From Desulfobacteraceae bacterium (lineage in GTDB: Bacteria; Desulfobacterota; Desulfobacteria; Desulfobacterales; Desulfosarcinaceae): a stretch of DNA of 64,000 bases. Location: the NCBI GenBank assembly GCA_003599575.1, contig QZKV01000042.1, positions 1 through 64,000 on the forward strand, given 5' to 3'. Made by a program: the position numbers and the translations under genes. Shown piece after piece: positions 53,001 to 61,118 of this stretch. Each line of letters starts with the position of its first letter. Within the stretch, counting starts at the first letter, position 1. The notes under the pieces were generated by a model that did no database searches, was not told where the DNA came from, and saw nothing but the letters and a program-made list of their open reading frames with translations.

Positions 53001-54785
53001 GCGACGCCAGAAGGTGCCTTCCTGTTGGATGTAAGGGGCTTTATATTGCTTGTTCAGATAACGGCTGCGGCTCCAAAGGGGCAACATCCTTAGCACCCAC
53101 TGTTCTTTGCCCCGATCGTCGATGCCGTTGGGACGCCCGGTCAGCCACTGCACATCGGGCCGCTGCATGAAAATGGCGGCAGCGGTGCTGAGCGCCCCGG
53201 GATGCAACAGGTCATCCGCATTGATCCAGGTCATAATATCGCCGCTGCTGCGCGAAAACCCCTCATCAATGGCCGCGTATTGCCCCGCGTCGGGCCGGCT
53301 CTGCCAGTGGGCCAGGCGATGGGCATGTTTTTGTATGATTTCGAGGGAACCGTCCCGGCTGCCGCCGTCCATGACGATGTATTCAAGGTTGGGATAATCC
53401 TGGTCCAGGACTGAGCGCATGCAGTTTTCCAGATAACCGGCCTGGTTGAAAGAGGGCGTCACAACACTGATCTTTGGCCAAATCGGCTTTGCAATGGAAA
53501 CTTTTGTCTTGCTTTTCGAGGCCTTGGCTTTAAGTTGATCATAGAGCTGCAGATAGGCCTGGGCCTGAGTGTGTGCAGAGAAGGCGTTTTCAGCCTTGCT
53601 GCGGCAACGTTGCCCGAAAGGCGTCCCCTGCGCACACGCCGACAACACCCAGTCCATGCCGTCGGCCAACCTGCTGGCGTTTCCGGTCGCGGCCAAAAAG
53701 CCGGTAAATTGATGGTCGATGATATCGACGATGCCGCCTGAATCAAAGCCGACCACCGGTGTGCCGCAAGCCATTGCTTCGATGGCCGTATTGGGCAGGT
53801 TATCCTCCAGAGAGGGTAGTACAAACAAATCGGCGGCCGAATAAAGTTGCGCCAGCCCCTGTTGATTTTCGATCCGCCCTGCTGAAAAGATTTTAAAGGG
53901 AAGATCGCCGGGCGGTTGTTTGAAAAAATTGCCGAAAACAAGAAGACAAAGCTTTTCGGAAGTATACTTGCGTGAATCGAGCAGCTTGAGCGCGTTGACC
54001 AGGTACGCGAAACCTTTACGCGGATTGCTGGTGTCATCCGCACCGAAAAGGACGATTTGCGCTGTCTCCGGTATATTGAAGTGTTTGCGGACCGCGGGAC
54101 CGGGAACGGGACGGAACCTAGTAAGGGGCAATCCATAGGGGATGATGTGCAGCGGAAAGCGTGCCATCAAGCCGCTTTCGGCAATACATGCGCCGAGCCA
54201 GCGGCTGGGGGCGGCCAGGGTCAGATCGACATCAGCATACGCTTGGGCCTTTGTCTTCCACGTACAGCGGGAAAGATCATCCTCCCCGGCGGATCCCAAT
54301 TGAGGACACCCGCCGCATTGCTGCATGTATTTCCGGCATTGCCCGGCATAGTGACAGCCACCCGTGAAGGGATTCATGTCATGCAGCGTCCAGACCACCT
54401 GCTTGCCGCTGCAAAGCGAGGCCAAATCGGTGTAATTGAACAGGCCCGCCACCCAATGCAGGTGGATGATATCGGCCGCCTTTACTTCTTGAAGTTGGTT
54501 CAGGGAAATGGTCGCAGCGGAGTCGGAGAAAAGTTCGAGCCCTCTGGGACGCCGCGGGTAGTTGCGGAGCAAAGCCTGCCAGCGCTGGAAGCTTTTTTGC
54601 ACCAGAAGATCGCCGGGAGCCGTTGCGCATAGAGACCTTACACCGGGGTCGGGATTTGTTTTCTGCAATACCAGCATGGAGGAGTCCAACCCCTCGGCCT
54701 CCAAGCATTTGTGGATGCGGTAAGCGGCGGTGGCAGCCCCACCGGTATCCAGGGTATTCAGGTGGACGACTTTCATGCGTGGCAC
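50067..54785 (-). CDS. GT4-GT2-GT2-TPR multidomain glycosyltransferase
   Basis: 1572 aa. Domain 1 (about 1-420): GT4, MKVVHLNTLDTGGAATAAYR, IIHLHWVAGLFNY, VLFGADDTSNPRKGFAYLVN, FVLPSLEDNLPNTAIEAMAC. Domain 2 (about 440-690): GT2, ISVVTPSFNQAGYLENCMRS, DIMTWINADDLLHPGALS. Domain 3 (about 740-1010): GT2, VSAIVSTYNSERFMRGCLED, MYITNANTDDRHRCNAFEQM. Domain 4 (about 1080-1560): about ten TPR units. Within the frame, at 51546-51548, ATG (MKFADQIQQG) is preceded by AAGGAGG with a 7-nt spacer, the best ribosome site in the gene, so the TPR part may also be made as a separate 493-aa protein. Start ATG 54785 overlaps galE by 13 nt. Confidence 0.85.
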   Translation of the reverse strand: MPRMKVVHLNTLDTGGAATAAYRIHKCLEAEGLDSSMLVLQKTNPDPGVRSLCATAPGDLLVQKSFQRWQALLRNYPRRPRGLELFSDSAATISLNQLQEVKAADIIHLHWVAGLFNYTDLASLCSGKQVVWTLHDMNPFTGGCHYAGQCRKYMQQCGGCPQLGSAGEDDLSRCTWKTKAQAYADVDLTLAAPSRWLGACIAESGLMARFPLHIIPYGLPLTRFRPVPGPAVRKHFNIPETAQIVLFGADDTSNPRKGFAYLVNALKLLDSRKYTSEKLCLLVFGNFFKQPPGDLPFKIFSAGRIENQQGLAQLYSAADLFVLPSLEDNLPNTAIEAMACGTPVVGFDSGGIVDIIDHQFTGFLAATGNASRLADGMDWVLSACAQGTPFGQRCRSKAENAFSAHTQAQAYLQLYDQLKAKASKSKTKVSIAKPIWPKISVVTPSFNQAGYLENCMRSVLDQDYPNLEYIVMDGGSRDGSLEIIQKHAHRLAHWQSRPDAGQYAAIDEGFSRSSGDIMTWINADDLLHPGALSTAAAIFMQRPDVQWLTGRPNGIDDRGKEQWVLRMLPLWSRSRYLNKQYKAPYIQQEGTFWRRGVWEAAGGRMQTGLHLAGDLELWTRFFRHARLYTADCKLGAFRSHDHQKTKDGLAAYNAEAEKILDREIKASFSAENSLPAGPPAPITLEEIENCVQRSGLSCRADRPQTVQQNDPNDQWAFPPGPHPIVSAIVSTYNSERFMRGCLEDLLAQTIADRLEIIVIDSASQQNEAAVVREFQRKFSNIKYLRTEKRESVYAAWNRGIKVAQGMYITNANTDDRHRCNAFEQMVAVLEAEPQTALVYADVIKTATANQTFAACTPTGVLRWFDWRRERLLRNGCFIGPQPMWRREVHQHYGYFDESLTVSADYEFWLRISQTCDFRHIAEPLGLYLEREDSLEHADRDRKRSEDRAVHAKYSRARAGEEILGFKPLIDLCGARQRGDAGAIQRALEEIEKAAGTTFYCHANPVGVLCRFLAGSFKQNGPTEEELKTFIRQVSHAFLMRGPAVDKTPQKASPQPALCRRANTAAGQNPCDGNLQGGPKMKFADQIQQGVHCLLDSGHTEIAQWLLGKYLDDHPGDAQAHHERAMLAHRKGDAHTAGLHFQRAADLAPGNPAVQKSLGDFFHVAQGRSDAAIAQYQKVLNLAPDHLETLLTTAHLCVALKRLDEARNYYQKVLFLAPDQADARRMLAQLDSRQAAPQSPIAPETLYQTACRQAQQGQVGEAKQTLERLISMVPDHALAHNDLGVLYYGSGEKDKAQRYYEKAAELAPENPVLLKNLADFYYIENSDVQKAMVKYVQALKLNPRDLEVLICVGHICLALKRFDDARSFFDQALDIEPWNSQATELLRQLEAASAETSSPPPAGVDDHSRYADAQQKAAAGDLQGAVQLLQQLVELSPQHAGAFNDLGVLHYQIGDKAQALRYYEQAVRLSPQNALFSKNLADFYFVEQGRVEEALRIYVRVLEADREDVECLTAAGTICRALDKKEDALVFYERVLQIEPWHAQAREALKCLTEESHAVVEGHMAAQGRQMAV

Positions 54786-55777
54786 CCGGCCTCTTGAGTG
54801 TGCCAGATCCAGGCGCTTTCCAGTATGTCACCCAGACTTCTGCGTGGTTTCCAACCAATCATGTGCGCGGCTTTTTGATTGCCGGCGATGAGCACCGGCG
54901 CATCCCCCGGGCGGCGCTCAGCCATCCGTGCGGCAATTCTGCTACCCGTCAAAGCCTGGATCAGGTGAATCACTTGCAGGACGCTTTGGCCTTCGCCGCT
55001 GCCCAGATTGATGATCTCGCACACCTGCTTGTCGGACAGGTATGCACAAGCGTTCAAATGGGCCGCGGCCAAATCGCCGACATGAATGAAATCGCGCACG
55101 CAAGTGCCGTCGCGCGTATTATAATCGGTGCCATGAATGCTAAAGGCCTCCCTTTGACCCAGGGCGGCTTGCATCAGCAAAGGAATCAGATGGGTTTCAG
55201 GTGTGTGCCTTTCGCCGATACCGTAGCCCGCACCGGCTGCATTGAAATAGCGCAGGGAAATCGAACTCACCTTATGAATGCGGTGATACCAGGCGAGAAT
55301 TCTTTCGAACATGAGCTTGCTCTCACCGTAGGGGCTGACCGGTGCGGGGTGGATCTCTTCGCTGATGGCCACGTCGCCGGGTACGCCATAGACCGCGCAA
55401 CTGGATGAGAAGACAATGCGACGACAACCGCTTTGAACCATGGCCTCCAGCAGATGAATGCCGCCGAGCAGGTTGTTTTCGAAGTACTTACCCGGACAGG
55501 CCATGGATTCGCCCACGAATGCATAGGCCGCAAAGTGAAACACCGCGTCAATGGGGTGGCTCAGAAAAACCCTGCGGATATCTTCCTTGCACAACAGGTC
55601 GCCCTGATAAAAAACCACCCCGTCCGGCAGAAATTCTTTGTGTCCGTGTACGAGGTTATCAAAGACGATGATGTTCTGCGGACTCACCCCATGCGCGATC
55701 AGGCAATGCACCGTGTGTGCGCCGACATACCCGGCACCGCCTGTCACCAGGAATTTTTCATTGCTTCCAAGTCGCAT
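54773..55777 (-). CDS. galE: UDP-glucose 4-epimerase
   Basis: Interconverts UDP-glucose and UDP-galactose (or the N-acetyl forms), supplying donors for glycosyltransferases. 334 aa from ATG 55777 (frame open to 55813). NAD-binding FLVTGGAGYVGAHTVHCLIA, NLLGGIHLLEAMVQSGCRRI, the catalytic YxxxK in VSPYGESKLMFERILAWYH with upstream SSSCAVYG, and SISLRYFNAAGAGYGIGERH typical of GalE. Length is normal. First gene of the minus-strand group galE, GT4-GT2-GT2-TPR, TPR-GT2. Confidence 0.93.
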   Translation of the reverse strand: MRLGSNEKFLVTGGAGYVGAHTVHCLIAHGVSPQNIIVFDNLVHGHKEFLPDGVVFYQGDLLCKEDIRRVFLSHPIDAVFHFAAYAFVGESMACPGKYFENNLLGGIHLLEAMVQSGCRRIVFSSSCAVYGVPGDVAISEEIHPAPVSPYGESKLMFERILAWYHRIHKVSSISLRYFNAAGAGYGIGERHTPETHLIPLLMQAALGQREAFSIHGTDYNTRDGTCVRDFIHVGDLAAAHLNACAYLSDKQVCEIINLGSGEGQSVLQVIHLIQALTGSRIAARMAERRPGDAPVLIAGNQKAAHMIGWKPRRSLGDILESAWIWHTQEAGCHA

Positions 55778-56193
55778 GCCCGCAGCACAGCAAGTTCCGT
55801 ACCATTGGACCAAGTCTCACCAAACGGGGCATCGTGCGGCCCAACCTTGTCTTCGGGCAGTTTTGAATGTCAATTTCTTGGCTGTCTGCGCCTATTCCGG
55901 CTGAATGGGCACGCATGCGCTCACACCGGCCGCTCGAAAAAATTTGATAGCGGTTTCGATTTAAGGTGGAGGTCCACGGTGCCGGGCATGGATGCCTGCA
56001 CCGGAATCGCTATTTTAAACGCTGCCGGTGCCCGCCCAATTTGGGTGCCGCTTTGCACCAGGCAACACGATCGGGGCAGCTGACGCGCAATGGCGCTTTG
56101 CCTGGCGTAAATATTGCTACAAAGTCGGAACCAGGGTTTTGTTGAGGATATTGATTCGGTTGGTTTGTTGGGCTTATTCGAAGTACAACGCTA
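55778..56193. other. Divergent intergenic region without a firm promoter
   Basis: About 415 nt between galE (minus) and the sugar-biosynthesis operon (plus). A TGGGTGC-CGCT-TTGCA sequence at 56042-56057 keeps GG and GC at sigma-54 spacing but fits the -24 box poorly, so I do not call it a promoter. No gene is supported. Confidence 0.45.
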
Positions 56194-56886
56194 ATGCGGA
56201 TAGGGATTATCATTCAGGCGCGTATGAGTTCAAAACGACTTCCCGGCAAGGTGCTGCGAATGGCCGCCGGTAAGCCGTTGCTTCTGCACTTGTACGAACG
56301 AGTGATTCACTGCCACAGCGTGGATCAAATCATCGTCGCCACTTCAAGCGATGAGTCTGATGATCCTGTGGCTTTGTTTTGCCGGGACCACGCTATCGGC
56401 GTTTTTAGAGGCCCGCTCCATGATGTGGCCGCGCGGTTCAAACGCACTCTTGAAGCGTTCGGTTGGGATGCCTGCGTGCGTGTGAACGGCGACAGCCCCC
56501 TGCTGGACCAAAGATTGATCGATCAGGCCGTCATGCTGTTCCGGGGAAACAACTGCGATCTGGTAACCAATGTCCACCCAAGAACCTTTCCCGCCGGCCA
56601 GTCCGTGGAAGTCATACGCGCGCTAACCTTTTGCAACGCATATGCCCAGATGTCCGATGGGCACGACCTGGAACATGTGACTCCTTTTTTTTACCGCCAC
56701 CCGGATCGCTTTGCCATCATGAACTTCTCCGCCGCCAGAGAGTACGGTGGGCTCCATCTGGCCGTTGACACACCGTCCGATTTCGATGCGTTCAACGCCC
56801 TGATCGGGCGCATGACGCGTCCCGCATGGCAATATGATGTGGGCCAGCTGGCCGACCTTTACAGCGCCCCGCAGGTGTCAGCATGA
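56194..56886 (+). CDS. SpsF/CMP-nonulosonate synthetase-like cytidylyltransferase
   Basis: 230 aa. GT-A nucleotidyltransferase fold: RIGIIIQARMSSKRLPGKVL (the QaRm.S.RLPGKvl nucleotide-binding signature), QIIVATSSDESDDPVALFCR and VRVNGDSPLLDQRLIDQAV (metal-binding GDSP). This is the CTP_transf_3/SpsF group, which activates nonulosonic acids or related sugars with CTP. First gene of the sugar operon; its stop overlaps the next start as ATGA. A role as CMP-sugar synthetase for the NeuB product is likely but not certain. Confidence 0.83.
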   Translation: MRIGIIIQARMSSKRLPGKVLRMAAGKPLLLHLYERVIHCHSVDQIIVATSSDESDDPVALFCRDHAIGVFRGPLHDVAARFKRTLEAFGWDACVRVNGDSPLLDQRLIDQAVMLFRGNNCDLVTNVHPRTFPAGQSVEVIRALTFCNAYAQMSDGHDLEHVTPFFYRHPDRFAIMNFSAAREYGGLHLAVDTPSDFDAFNALIGRMTRPAWQYDVGQLADLYSAPQVSA

Positions 56887-57887
56887 AGAAATTGCGCGCG
56901 GCCGTGGTCGGCCTCGGGGTCGGAGAACAGCATATCCAGGGATACCGCCGCCATCCTGCCTGCGAAGTGGTCGCACTGTGCGACATGTCGGTTCAAAAGC
57001 TCGAGCAGATGGGTGAAAAATACCCCGGCCTGCGCCTGGTCGATCGCGCCGACCTGATCCTGGAGGATCCGGACATCGATGTGGTGTCGATCGCATCTTA
57101 CGACAATTATCATTTCGAGCAGATCGAAAAGGGCCTCCTGCACGGCAAACACCTGTTTGTGGAAAAACCCCTGTGTCTACTCCCCTGGCAACTTGAACGG
57201 ATCCAGGCTCTGGTCCGGGACAATCCCGGTTTAAGACTTTCCTCCAACCTGATCCTGCGCTGCTCACCCCGATTTGAACGGATCAGACAAATGATTGCCG
57301 GTGGTCACTTCGGCCGGTTGTTTTACACGGAAGGCGACTACGAGTATGGCCGGCTTGAAAAGATCACCCAGGGGTGGCGGGGACAAATCGATGCGTATTC
57401 GATCATCCTTGGAGGAGCGGTGCACATGGTCGATTTGCTGCTGTGGCTGACCGGCGACACAGTGACGGAAGTGAGCGGGTACGGCAACCGCATTGCATCG
57501 AAAGACACCACTTTCCGGTTCAATGATTTTGCGCTCTTTCTATTGAAGTTCAAAAGCGGCCTGCTGGCCAAGGTCAGCGCCAATTTCGGCTGCGTCAAAC
57601 CGCATTTCCACAATCTGAAAGTTTTCGGCACGCGGGCCACCTTTGAAAATGGGCCGGCGCACGGATATCTCTATACCGACCGGTCCCCGGCAACGTCTCC
57701 GCAATTGATTCAAACCCCCTATCCGGGCGTTCACAAAGGCGACCTGGTTTTTAATTTCGTTCAATCCATCCTCGAAGAAGCGCCGGCGATCGTTTCCACG
57801 CAAGATGTTTTCAATACCATGTCGGTCTGTATGGCGGCCGAGCGGGCTGTTTCCGATTCGACCACGGTTGTCCTGGGCGAGAGCTGA
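56883..57887 (+). CDS. Gfo/Idh/MocA-family oxidoreductase
   Basis: 334 aa. NAD(P)-binding RAAVVGLGVGEQHIQGYRRH, DIDVVSIASYDNYHFEQIEK and the EKP motif (LFVEKPLCLLPW) with a catalytic-Lys position, then the substrate domain with GAVHMVDLLLWLTG. It would oxidise or reduce a nucleotide-sugar intermediate. The ATGA overlap with the cytidylyltransferase gene indicates coupling. A 200-nt gap follows with no clear terminator. Confidence 0.88.
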   Translation: MKKLRAAVVGLGVGEQHIQGYRRHPACEVVALCDMSVQKLEQMGEKYPGLRLVDRADLILEDPDIDVVSIASYDNYHFEQIEKGLLHGKHLFVEKPLCLLPWQLERIQALVRDNPGLRLSSNLILRCSPRFERIRQMIAGGHFGRLFYTEGDYEYGRLEKITQGWRGQIDAYSIILGGAVHMVDLLLWLTGDTVTEVSGYGNRIASKDTTFRFNDFALFLLKFKSGLLAKVSANFGCVKPHFHNLKVFGTRATFENGPAHGYLYTDRSPATSPQLIQTPYPGVHKGDLVFNFVQSILEEAPAIVSTQDVFNTMSVCMAAERAVSDSTTVVLGES

Positions 57888-58090
57888 AGGACCATCCCGC
57901 CATAGTATTCTGGATAAAACCTCGGGCGCGTCCCATGAAGGCACGCAGCAATAGAATCGGCCTCTCATGCAGGCCAAACAAATGCACCAGGCACAAATAT
58001 TGCTGAGCCTACCTGCGACTGCTGAAAAGCGTCTAAAACCTGACGCTGCTATCAAATGAAGACTTGATCCGGGCAAGGAGTAGACAAAGC

Positions 58091-59239
58091 GTGAAAACCA
58101 TTCCGTTCGGCGCCCCTATGATCGGAGAGAGAGAAATCAGCGCCGTGACCGAAGTTCTCAAGGGGCCGGTTCTCGTGCACGGTCCCAGGTCCAAGCGGTT
58201 CGAAACCGATTTTGCCGCCTGGACAGGATCGCCGCACGCCGTTTCCCTATCTTCGTGTACGGCCGGCCTGCACCTGGCATACTTCGACCTGGGCATCGGC
58301 CCCGGCGATGAAGTCATCGTGCCCGCTCAGACCCACAATGCCACCGCCCACGCGGTGGCGCTTACCGGCGCCAAGCCGGTCTTTGTGGATTGTGAGCTCG
58401 AAACCGGCAATATCGCCATCGACCAGGTCGAAGCGGCCATTACGGCAAACACCAGGGCCATTTCGGTGGTGCATTTCCTGGGTATGCCGGTGGCCATGGA
58501 CCGGATCTGCGCGATGGCCGCAAAGCACGATCTGTTTGTTCTCGAAGACTGCGCCCTTGCCCTGGGCAGCACCTACAAAGGACGCCATGCCGGCCTGTGG
58601 GGCGACGCGGGCTGCTTCTCGTTTTATCCAGTCAAGCATATCACCACGGCCGAGGGCGGCATGCTCATCACCCGTCGCCGCGAACTCGCCGAGCGCATCA
58701 TGCGCCGACGGGCCTTTGGAGTAGACCGCACGCCGGGCGAACGCGACATACCCGGGGTATACGATGTGACCATGCTGGGGTTCAACTACCGTATGAACGA
58801 AATCGCAGCCTCCCTGGGCGTCGAGCAGCTCAAACGCGCCAACGAATTTCTGAAGCTGCGCCGGCGCAACCATGAGCTCCTGCACGCGCAGCTCTCAGAA
58901 CTGGACGAAGTGAGGCTCTTTCAAAGCACACACGGCGATTATGTCAGCAGCTATTATTGTCTTTCCGTCCTTCTCACGCAGAAGCTGCGGGCGATGCGGT
59001 TCGAGATCGTCCAAAAACTGAAAGACCAGGGGGTCGGCACAAGTATCTACTACCCGCGCCCCGTGCCCCATTTCACCTGGTACCGCGAAAAATACGGCTG
59101 CCGCACGGACAGTTTCCCCAATGCCGCCGCCGTCAGCTACGGTTCAATCGCCCTTCCCGTGGGACCGCACCTGAATGAAGATGATATGTCTTTCATTGCC
59201 GCGGCCGTGAAACAAGCCATCAGCGAGGTCAACCCATGA
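58091..59239 (+). CDS. DegT/DnrJ/EryC1/StrS-type sugar aminotransferase
   Basis: PLP enzyme that adds an amino group to a keto-sugar nucleotide. About 382 aa from GTG 58091, which has AAGGAG ten nt upstream; the frame opens at TTG 58064. Motifs: ISAVTEVLKGPVLVHGPRSK, VIVPAQTHNATAHAVALTGA, FVLEDCALALGSTYKGRHAG and the PLP-Lys in FSFYPVKHITTAEGGMLITR. PseC- and LegC-type aminotransferases of the nonulosonic pathways belong here. Overlaps the next gene as ATGA. Confidence 0.9.
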   Translation: MKTIPFGAPMIGEREISAVTEVLKGPVLVHGPRSKRFETDFAAWTGSPHAVSLSSCTAGLHLAYFDLGIGPGDEVIVPAQTHNATAHAVALTGAKPVFVDCELETGNIAIDQVEAAITANTRAISVVHFLGMPVAMDRICAMAAKHDLFVLEDCALALGSTYKGRHAGLWGDAGCFSFYPVKHITTAEGGMLITRRRELAERIMRRRAFGVDRTPGERDIPGVYDVTMLGFNYRMNEIAASLGVEQLKRANEFLKLRRRNHELLHAQLSELDEVRLFQSTHGDYVSSYYCLSVLLTQKLRAMRFEIVQKLKDQGVGTSIYYPRPVPHFTWYREKYGCRTDSFPNAAAVSYGSIALPVGPHLNEDDMSFIAAAVKQAISEVNP

Positions 59240-60282
59240 CAAACCTTCGGAACAAAAGAATCATGCTCATCGGCGGGGCCGGTTTCATCGGCCACAACCT
59301 GGCCATAGCGCTCAAGGAGCGGGGCGCCGACGTGTGCATCGTGGACGGTTTGCAGGTCAACAATTTTCTGTCCTTCCAGTCGACCAGGGAAAAATGCGTC
59401 AACCGCCCCCTGTATCTTTACTTTCTAAATCAACGCCTGGAAATGCTGCGCGAGGCCGGCATTCCGGTGTTTGTACAGGACGCGCGGGACTATTACGCCC
59501 TCTGCTATTTGTTCACGGATGTCAAACCGCAGGTGGTGGTGATGCTGGCGGCGGTGTCCCATTCCAACCGCTCCAACAAGGATCCCTACAGTACCTTCGA
59601 TCACAGCTTCCGCACCCTTGAAAACGCTCTGGATGCATCCCGCGACAGGGTGGAGCATTTCATTTACTTCTCCTCGAGCATGGTCTACGGAAATTTCAAC
59701 GGCGTTCCGGTCAATGAAACGACCCCCTGCGAACCCCTCGGGATCTACGGCGCCCTGAAATTCGGCGGAGAAAAACTGGTGATTGCCTACAACCAGGCCT
59801 TCAACCTGCCCTACACCATCATTCGTCCCTCGGCCCTGTATGGCGAACGCTGCGTCAGCCGTCGCGTTGGGCAGATCTTCATCGAAAATGCGCTCAAAGG
59901 AACCGAGATCACCATTTCAGGCGACGGCACGGATGCTCTGGATTTTACATGCATCCACGATCTGGTGGATGGCTTAATCAAGGTCATCGGGCATTCTGAA
60001 TCACGCAACCAGATTTTCAACCTGACCTATGGCGAGGCCCGCGACCTCAATCAGATGGCGTCTGTGATCCAATCCTACTTCCCCGAGGTCAGCATCCGTT
60101 ACACGCCCAAAAACAAACTCATGCCGGAACGCGGTACCCTTTCGGTGGACAAGGCGCGCCGCCTGATCGGCTACAATCCATGCTGGCCGCTGGAAAAAGG
60201 CTTCGCCCGTTACGTCGAATGGTATCAAAGCCTCCCGCAAGAACTGACCTGCGGAGAGCGCGTGCCGGTGGTATGTGCCTAG
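59236..60282 (+). CDS. NAD-dependent sugar epimerase/dehydratase (SDR)
   Basis: 348 aa. RIMLIGGAGFIGHNLAIALK (GxxGxxG), VVVMLAAVSHSNRSNKDPYS, FIYFSSSMVYGNFNGVPVNE and the catalytic YGALK (YxxxK) at about residue 173. Extended SDR of nucleotide-sugar type; it might be a 4,6-dehydratase or epimerase, the exact reaction cannot be read. Start overlaps the aminotransferase stop, end is 100 nt before the GNAT gene. Confidence 0.86.
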   Translation: MTNLRNKRIMLIGGAGFIGHNLAIALKERGADVCIVDGLQVNNFLSFQSTREKCVNRPLYLYFLNQRLEMLREAGIPVFVQDARDYYALCYLFTDVKPQVVVMLAAVSHSNRSNKDPYSTFDHSFRTLENALDASRDRVEHFIYFSSSMVYGNFNGVPVNETTPCEPLGIYGALKFGGEKLVIAYNQAFNLPYTIIRPSALYGERCVSRRVGQIFIENALKGTEITISGDGTDALDFTCIHDLVDGLIKVIGHSESRNQIFNLTYGEARDLNQMASVIQSYFPEVSIRYTPKNKLMPERGTLSVDKARRLIGYNPCWPLEKGFARYVEWYQSLPQELTCGERVPVVCA

Positions 60283-60386
60283 AAGTGAAAAGTTGAAAGT
60301 GGATGCATTATGTCATTGGAGGGGTTGGTGCCTGCTTGAGCGCTATGAGCTTCTTCCAAGCTTGCGATCATCTTGGGGATAAAAAA

Positions 60387-61118
60387 ATGCCCTGCCGCCT
60401 TTTCCCAGATGTCTGGCTGGGTGAAAGACTGGGAAAAAAAGTTTGGCGTCTGGAGCTTGGCACGGAGTTAGCCGCGCCCGATCTCCATGAGCTGCTTGCA
60501 GACCCAGGGCCCGAAGCATTGGTGTACTGCAAGGTGGCGGCCCATGACATGGGGCTGGTGCACCTGTTGGAGCAGACGGGTTTTCGATTGGTGGACGCAA
60601 GCTTGACCCTGGAGCGCTCCAACGACGCAGAGGCGAATGGGTCTGAGGCGGTGCGCTGGGCGGTTGCGGCGGACTGTGGACCGGTCATGGAAACAGCGCG
60701 CGCGAACTTTTCTTTTTCGCGCTTCCATCAGGACCCTCTGATTCCCGGCAAGATCGCGGATGACCTCAAGGCCGAGTGGGCCGGCAATTTTTTCCGCGGC
60801 CGCCGTGGAGACGCCATGGTGGTGGCTGAGCAGCATGGTCGTGTGGCCGGTTTTTTGCAGCTGCTTCAGAGCTCAAAGGCGCTGGTTATCGATCTGTTGG
60901 CGGTCGATCGGCAGGCGCGGGGAAGCGGCTTGGCCGAGGCTATGATCCGCTTTGCCGGGAGCCATTTTCCGCTTTGCGACGTTCTGCGGGTCGGCACCCA
61001 GGCGGCCAACATCCCTGCCGCCCGGTTGTACGAAAAACTGGGCTTTCGCTTGCGCCAAGCTCACTATGTGTTCCATCTCCATATTTCTGAAAACCTGACC
61101 CCATGTGGGAGAAGATGA
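60387..61118 (+). CDS. GNAT-family sugar N-acetyltransferase
   Basis: About 243 aa from ATG 60387, with GGGGA seven nt upstream; the frame opens at 60303. The C-terminal half has the acetyl-CoA site VIDLLAVDRQARGSGLAEAM followed by RVGTQAANIPAARLYEKLGF (motif A and B of GNAT). The N-terminal half resembles WecD-type two-domain acetyltransferases. Would N-acetylate the amino sugar made by the aminotransferase. Its stop overlaps the NeuB-like start. Confidence 0.8.
   Translation: MPCRLFPDVWLGERLGKKVWRLELGTELAAPDLHELLADPGPEALVYCKVAAHDMGLVHLLEQTGFRLVDASLTLERSNDAEANGSEAVRWAVAADCGPVMETARANFSFSRFHQDPLIPGKIADDLKAEWAGNFFRGRRGDAMVVAEQHGRVAGFLQLLQSSKALVIDLLAVDRQARGSGLAEAMIRFAGSHFPLCDVLRVGTQAANIPAARLYEKLGFRLRQAHYVFHLHISENLTPCGRR

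Noticed and set aside
51783-53093. Plus-strand open frame of 436 aa
   Set aside because: Antisense to the GT2 domains of the 1572-aa gene; no motif or ribosome site.
56042-56057. Possible sigma-54 promoter before the sugar operon
   Set aside because: GG and TTGCA are spaced correctly, but three of the -24 positions differ from consensus, so chance occurrence is likely.
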